NCBI GenBank assembly: GCA_018398765.1
Contig: JAHBMJ010003490.1
Coordinates: 15,001-79,000, forward strand
Length of the DNA stretch: 64,000 nucleotides
DNA from: Chromera velia
Lineage: Eukaryota > Sar > Chromeraceae
Reading direction: 5' to 3'
The position numbers were made by a program, and so were the translations under genes. The notes beneath the pieces were generated by a model, which had not been told where the DNA came from, made no database searches, and was given only the letters and a program-made list of their open reading frames with translations. Positions 58,070 through 64,000 of this stretch are shown here, in pieces (positions within the stretch are counted from its first letter, which is position 1; the number at the start of each line of letters is the position of its first letter).

Positions 58070-59050
58070 CTGCTTAAATGATGGCCTCTCCACTTCCATC
58101 TTTCTGTGACGGCCTCACCACTTTCATCTTTCTGTCTGTTTGCATGACGGCCTCTCCACTTTCATCTTCCCTGAGTGCTTGCATGGAGTCTTCTCATCTT
58201 CCTTCGTTCCTGTTTGCTTGCTTGATGGCTCTCTACTTTCTTCTGTCTTGCTTGCTTCCATGCATGACGGCTCTCCGCGCTTTCACCTTTCTTAGCTGCC
58301 TGCATGTATGACGGCCTCTCTACTTTCATTTTTCCTGTCCACTTGCATGAAAGCTTCCCCGCTTCCATGTTTCCTGTCTGTTTGCATGACGCCTTCTCAG
58401 GTTCCACCTTTCCTGTCTGCTTGCATGACGACTCTCCTTTTGTTTGTCTTGCCTGTTACAGGACGGCTCTCCACTTCCATCTTTCCTGCCTGCGTGTCTC
58501 GCCCGTTTCATCAATATTTCCTATTGACTTGCATGAAAGCGTCTGGCTTCCATGTTTTCTGTTGGTCTGCATGCATGACGGCCTCTCCACTTTCACCCTC
58601 CTTGTCTGCTTCCTTGACGACTCCCCACTTTCGTCTGTCTTGCCTGCTTGTAGGAGGGCTCGCCGCTTTCATCTTTCCAGCCTGCGTCTATAACTTCCAC
58701 TTTCATCTTTCCGCTCGACTTGCATGAAAGCTTTTCCGCTTCCATGTTTCCTGTCGGTTTGCAGGACGTCTTCTCAGTTTCCATCTTCCTTGTCTGCATG
58801 CACGATGGCTTTCCACTTTCGCCCGCTTCCGTCCATCTTGCCTGCTTGCATGACAGCCTCTCCAGTTTCTCCCATCTTTCCTGCCTACGGATATGACGGC
58901 CTCTCCCGTTTTATCAATCTTTCCTGTCTGTCTATCTGCTTGCAGAGGTCTGCTTCACTTTCATCCTCCGTGTCCCCTCCGACCCCTCAATCACACAATG
59001 ACCTTTCAGTCTTCATCTTTCTTGTCTGTCTGCGTGTATGACGTCTGCTC
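58070..59050. repeat. degenerate ~40-bp minisatellite
   Basis: About 1 kb of imperfect repeats with the core catgacggcctctccacttt and catctttcctgtctgcttg, with a period of roughly 38-43 bp and some 20 or more copies. The frames in all phases are Ser/Cys/Pro/Thr-rich repeat products, and none has an intron or domain structure. Flanking 57746-58069 is unremarkable. Confidence 0.75.
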
Positions 59051-60834
59051 CACTTTCTATTTCCTGGTTTTCTTTTCTGTTTTCACATGCTTGAGTGTAC
59101 TTGGATGTCGGCTTTTCCTAAATGACAAAGAACGTTTTTGCCTTCCTAGAATGTGGAAAGCACAATTATTGGAAGGATCGAGTTCACGTTGCAACAACAA
59201 ACAACAACACAAAGTTTTCAGATTGTTTGTATTTTTAACATATTCATCTTAACTAATCTTAACAATATATTCTGAGTTGATTTTTGTATGAAATATTATC
59301 ATATCTGTACAATACGGTAAAATCCTTGCCAATTAAGAAAACTACATGAATTTATGATTATTTACATCTAGTTTTTTAAAAGTTATAAAACTAAACATAG
59401 AAACGTAAAAAATATTCAGTAATTTAATTACGTCCTTAATTAAGAAAAGAACAGTAGCTCCCTTCATGATTCTTTTCTTATTTTGATCTCCGTTGACAAT
59501 GACTCCACCTTCAGTAAACCGAAACCCTGTTCTACTGCAATTAATATGAGTTTTGGAATTCATCGCAGGATTCACAGCTATAACCCTGCGAGCCTGTTAG
59601 AGTTTGTTGGGTACGTGTGATATTTGTTCTCGCTATACAAATTAATGTATGTTTTTTCTAATAACCGCTATAGCCCCCTCCCTTTTCCCTCTTCAACTTT
59701 CAGATTACCCCCCGTCTAGCTGTCAACATCATAAAAAGTGTAAGTTCTCTGTTTGATTCAATTATTAATATATTCCTCCCAATACTTCTTCTACTTTAAC
59801 CTCCTTAAACCTCTTGCTTCTTGTTTTATCGGTGAAAGCTTTAATTTTTTCGTTAATTAATTGCATGTCTCGGCATAGGTCTTGGTCTAGACGATGCTTT
59901 ACTGGGCCCTGGCATGCTACTGGAGCCTGTGGAAGTGGTATCCTGCATAAGGTGATGCGCGTGCATGGTGATGCGCATGGTGATGCGCGGTGATGCGTAC
60001 GGTGATGCGGGGGCTAAATGTTAGAATCATTTTGGAATAGGTGCGGCAGTATGAGATGTTAGTTAGTGTCTTAAAAAAAAAAATCGCGCATGCGGAATGC
60101 GCGCGCGGAGGTGTGAGGCTGCGCACGTTGGCGTGCATCGCGAGGGCGAGACGGCGAGGAGACAGTAAGTACTGTATAGAGCATAGAAGAGAACAGAAGA
60201 ATAATACAGAAATAATATCAAAGAATAAAGAAAGAAAGATCATCTTTTTATACCCTAAACCGTTGGTGGTGAAGGGAGTGGTAAAAAGAAGGAGAGATAT
60301 AAGATAAAGAGATGATTGGGTAGGAAGAAAGAGAAATGTAGATCAGAGATAAAGACGACAGAATATTTTGTCACAGTACTTTAAGATTTTCAGTCTTATA
60401 TTCTTTTTTTGGTTCTAAGGGCTTTTTGTGCTGCCGCACCTATTCTAAGATTCAGTTGATGCGGGATGGGGCGGTGATGCGTGCAGCCTGCATGGGCCCG
60501 GGGCCGTTCGCGTCAGGTGCATGATCATGCATGCATGCATGCCCGACAGCACGCGGCCGCCGCGGCGTGCATGGGGCGCGGCCCGCTGCATGGGCGTGGT
60601 CGGACCCCGCGTGTCGGAGCCTAAGCATAATTAAGCCGTCTCTTTCTCTCTGCATGGCAGCCTTCTCTCTTCCAGGAAAGAGTGCCCTTCCCCAGAGAAA
60701 CGTGGCAGTGCACACTGTCGTGTTCACATTAAGGTGTATTACTTGAAGGGACCCGCAGTCGCGTTGGTCGGACGATTTTGAGGTGTTTTGGAGACGGGAA
60801 CGGAGACAGAGCATTTGCAGCTCGAGCCGCCCTC
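59051..60834. other. AT-rich spacer and promoter region of methionine aminopeptidase gene
   Basis: 59.2-59.9 kb is AT-rich without supported genes. At 59950-60016 a ggtgatgcg repeat occurs six times with variation. At 60035-60049 and 60431-60445 there is a perfect 15-bp inverted repeat (GAATAGGTGCGGCAG), which may mark a small inverted-repeat element. From 60.46 to 60.65 kb the sequence is GC-rich with catgcatgcatgcatgc and palindromic cggccgccgcgg-like runs, probably the promoter. Confidence 0.45.
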
Positions 60835-61649
60835 ATGTTCTGCCTCTCAGTCGCGATGTGGGTCGGAATTGTGGGTCTGTTTCTCTTTGAAGGCTCCTTC
60901 GCGTTTGTATTATCACAAGGGGGGCAGTATGGAAGGCCGAGGGGGCGCAGTGTAGTGATGGCAAAGAAGAAGAATAGGAGGGGAGGGACTACGAAGAAAG
61001 CAGACGGCGGAGCTTCTCATCGGCAGTCTGAGCTGGACGGAAACCTCTTGGGTCAGATGTGGCAGGACCTTACTGCCGACAAGGGACGTGCAATAACAAA
61101 GGGCACCGTCTCCCCCTACCGCCCAGTCCCCGATCACATCATGCGACCTCCTTATGCATTGACGGGCACACCCCCTTTCAATCCACGAGCAGGCACGGAG
61201 AAGATTATTGAAAGAACGGAGGAAGAAATTGAAAAAATGAGACGCGTCGGAAAGATGGCACGGGGAGTGCTAGACGAGGCTGGCCGTGCTGTGCGGGCAG
61301 GCATCACTACAGATGACATCGACGTCATCGTACACGAGGCCGCCATCGCACGAGACTGCTACCCAAGTCCTCTGAACTACGACCGGTTTCCGAAATCGGT
61401 GTGCACTTCCATTAATGAGGTGGCATGTCACGGTCGGTCGCTTGGTTCTTTTGTTCTCCCCTTTCTTGTTTCCTTCTCCCCACTCCACTGTCCCGTCCTC
61501 CTCCCCTCTCGCCGTTTGCCGCTTCTTTGAGGTTTCCTCTCCTAAGCCACACAGTCCCGCTTTTTCAAAGCCTCTCCTCTCCTCTCTTCCCTGCCTCTGC
61601 AATGACCGCAGGAATTCCGGACACCACAGTGCTGAGGGTCAGTGGACAC

Positions 61650-61710
<61 letters not shown>

Positions 61711-61882
61711 GTGTGTGAGTGTGTATCTGTGTATCTGTGTGTGTATGTCCGTGTGTCTGTGTGCGTGTATCTCTGTGTGTGTACCTGTGTACGTATAGTT
61801 GTGTATCTGTGTGTGTGTATTTATGAATCTGCGTATCTGTGTGTTTGTACCTGTGTGTGTATCTCTCTCTGTCTCCCTCTCG

Positions 61883-61943
<61 letters not shown>

Positions 61944-64000
61944 TGTGGCGTGGGAGATGGACCCGCAATTACACTCTTTGCTTGGCTTTGTTTTCTCACG
62001 ACGAGTGGAAGTGGGCATGAGAAGGACGCAAGACTGCTCGGATCTTTTTCCTTCCATTCTTTTTACCCCACGAACCCACCCCAACCCTCCGGCGCCTCAT
62101 TCGTTTCCTCGCTTCGGCTTCAAGAAAGCTACACAGAGAATTTGTCGAATCCTGCGCTCGCCCAGAGAAGCGTGTGAATGAACAAGAGAAAAAATCCTGG
62201 TGTGGCTTCAGTTGATAAGATACGATAAGAAAACCGAAGGAAGGGGAGGGGGGCCTCGACCGAGATGAGGAAGGGAGGGAGAACTTTTTTCCGCGTAGTG
62301 CGTGGACTGACGTCGGTCAGATGAACCGACCGTGCGTGCACTGAAGAGAAGATGATGTGATCACTCTGCTGTCTGCAGGAGGGGGACATCATCAACGTTG
62401 ATGTGACTGTCTACCACGACGGCTTTCACGGGGACTGCTCAGAAACGTACGCTGTGGGTGAAATAAGTGAGGATTCCCTGAGGCTGGTGAAGATCACTTT
62501 TGATGCTTGGAGAGCGGGTGAGTGCGCTGGCTGCGGTCGTTTACGTTTCAGATGTTTGACTCAGGTTCATGATTGTTTTACTTTCTGTCTTTGCACCGAT
62601 CTGTCTACCTGCCTGTAGCTCTCTCCCTCTCTCTCTTTGTCTCTTCGTGTGGTCCGTCTGTACATTGCTCATCATTGCTCTGCGTCGCATGAGGATTGGG
62701 ACCTTGGTCCCTGTCATTCCAGTCGGACTTCTTCAAAGTCTCTCCAGTGAGCGTCTGATCATGAAAGAGTGCCATAAAACTTTGATGGTGTGATGAGCTC
62801 AGCTCGTTCCTTTCACTTTGTCGTCGCTTTCTTGCACTTCTGTCTGCATGCTGGAACGTGAGACTGCGTAATCCATTCGTCTGCATTCCACGAAAGCCTG
62901 ACAAACGGAGCCAGTTGTCTGCGTCTGTCTTTGAGTCAAGAGGGAGAAAGCAAGGGGGGAAGGAGAAATGCAAAACTTGACTTCCTGTCATTGCCGTTCT
63001 ACCGCGTTGAAGCATGGAAATGGAATGTGAGGATGTGAGGATACATGCAGGTGTGGAGCTGTGTGCGCCGGGACGACGGTCAGTTGGTCGGTTGACTGAT
63101 TTGTCGATTCACTTTTTACTTCCGTCGTCTGTTGCTTTTCGAGGCTGCTCGTGTATGAATTCAGAAGATCGACGGACGATTATTTTATCGTTCGTTGTTT
63201 TCGTCCTGGCCCTTCCCTTCTTCGGGATTGAGACCGATGGACATTGTCCTGTTAATTTAGTTCGTCCTGGTAATTTTCCTGTTGTCCTGGCAGTGTAGGC
63301 TCCTTCCCGTAACAGAAGTGGAGAGACAACGCAACAGTGACTTTTCCTTGCCCTTTCTTTTTGTTTTCCTTTTCCTTCCGTCCCCCTCCATGCAGGTACT
63401 GCGAAATAGGAGAGGCCATTGAGAGAATATGCGATCGGGAGAAGGTCCACTCGCTGCCCGGCATGGCGGGCCATGGCATAGGCGACGTATTCCACGACAT
63501 GCCCAACGTGTTCCATCACAAAAATGACGACCAGAGACTCATGAAGCCTGGTGTGTATGTGTGTGTGTCTGTGTGTGTGTAGGTGTGGCGAGATCGGGAG
63601 GAGTGTTGGTTGGGAGCATGTGGAAGATGGAGAGGGGTGGGACAAGTGGTCGTTGAAGCCTGTGATCCCATCCATCGGTAGCCTGAGCGAAAATTTATTG
63701 ATTGTGCTTCCATAATTTTCTTTTTTTGAACGAGTGAGCGGAGTGGCAGTACCCCTCCGCCCGATGGCACGCACCATCAAAGAATACATCAGAATGGTGT
63801 CTTCCTTCCAATGAATTCGGTGGAGACTAATTGGAGACTTCTGCTTCATCCATCCCTCTCTGTTGCTCTCTCTTCTCCTACATGCCATGCAGGTCACATC
63901 TTCACCGTCGAGCCGATTGTGGCAGAGTCAACGAAGAAGTGGGAGGTATGGCAGGATGACTGGACGGTGACGACAAAGAATCTGTGCCGGTACGTCCGTA
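60835..64000 (+). CDS. map: methionine aminopeptidase type 1, plastid-targeted-like (partial, runs off window)
   Basis: Exons 60835-61432, 61612-61637, 62379-62517, 63051-63078, 63396-63550 and 63893-63989 join in phase; more must follow. Removes initiator Met from new proteins (binuclear metal enzyme). Visible residues: the substrate His in EVACHGIPDTT, the metal Asp pair in INVDVTVYHDGFHGDCSETY, the metal His in PGMAGHGIGDVFH, and the metal Glu in FTVEPI; the last Glu lies beyond the window. The N-terminal extension of about 110 residues starts with a hydrophobic core (WVGIVGLFLF), then GSFAF|VLSQ and a basic stretch (RPRGRS, KKKNRRGG). That is the layout of a signal peptide plus transit peptide with Phe after the cleavage site, as in complex plastids. 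Two microexons (26 and 28 nt) are needed to keep the frame. The intron 61638-62378 is rich in (tg) and (ag/tc) repeats. Confidence 0.85.
61650..61945. repeat. (TG)n, (GA)n and (TC)n microsatellite
   Basis: Lies in intron 2 of the methionine aminopeptidase gene, following the 26-nt microexon. It starts with gtgtgtgt, then gagaga, a tgtatctgtgtg stretch, and ends with ctctctct and tgtgtg. Confidence 0.9.

Noticed and set aside
59342-59575. 77-aa minus-strand frame in AT-rich DNA
   Set aside because: No homologue is recognised, composition is AT-driven and there is no splice or repeat support; kept as non-coding.

Overview
The window is nuclear DNA of a eukaryote with spliced genes. Introns are GT-AG, mostly 100-700 bp, with polypyrimidine-tgcag acceptors. 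No operons, tRNA, rRNA or CRISPR arrays were seen. Long microsatellites, GCATGC-rich spacers, an EGF/CCP/HYR/multi-TM surface protein and a signal-plus-transit-like presequence on a methionine aminopeptidase suggest an alveolate alga with a complex plastid. A chromerid such as Chromera or Vitrella is my best guess, by inference only; no marker gene fixes the species. There is an 11-base N gap at 27336-27346.

Layout: 539-1888 (-) is a repetitive coiled-coil protein, divergent from a secreted lipocalin-like protein at 2634-3506 (+). Then 4072-8743 holds transposon debris: a small TIR element with an 8-bp target duplication, a broken non-LTR retrotransposon, and a nested foldback element. AT-rich, gene-free DNA follows to 10.5 kb. 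From 10534 to 42280 (+) I reconstruct one giant gene of 54 exons (about 5,400 codons). It has 11 repeats of an EGF domain plus a discoidin-like module, then an EGF string, CCP/sushi domains, two HYR domains, a Cys-rich stalk, a multi-pass membrane region and a long charged cytoplasmic tail. Exon phases agree across all joins except one tetranucleotide-repeat frame break near 39.34 kb and one ambiguous donor at 24.99 kb.

Downstream, 43669-47126 (-) is a five-exon membrane-anchored protein with a His/Ser/Pro-rich tail. It is divergent from a two-exon queuosine salvage enzyme (Qng1/DUF2419 family) at 48004-49336 (+). A non-autonomous hAT-like element lies at 50114-50858. A five-exon gene for an unknown protein with a Gln/Tyr-rich C terminus occupies 51885-55303 (-). 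It is followed by a CCCCGAAA-rich foldback element, a 430-bp direct duplication with CpG decay, a minisatellite block (58.07-59.05 kb), and AT-rich spacer. The 5' two-thirds of a type 1 methionine aminopeptidase gene (60835 to beyond 64000, +) ends the window.

The genes do not form an obvious pathway. The most unusual signal is repeated local duplication of splice junctions with their flanking exon edge: an array of ten decoy 3' splice sites before an EGF exon, a duplicated 47-bp acceptor-plus-exon segment, a 39-bp minisatellite that carries the 5' splice site, and a duplicated 22-bp acceptor in a second gene. These could create alternative splicing or mark how introns arise in this genome.
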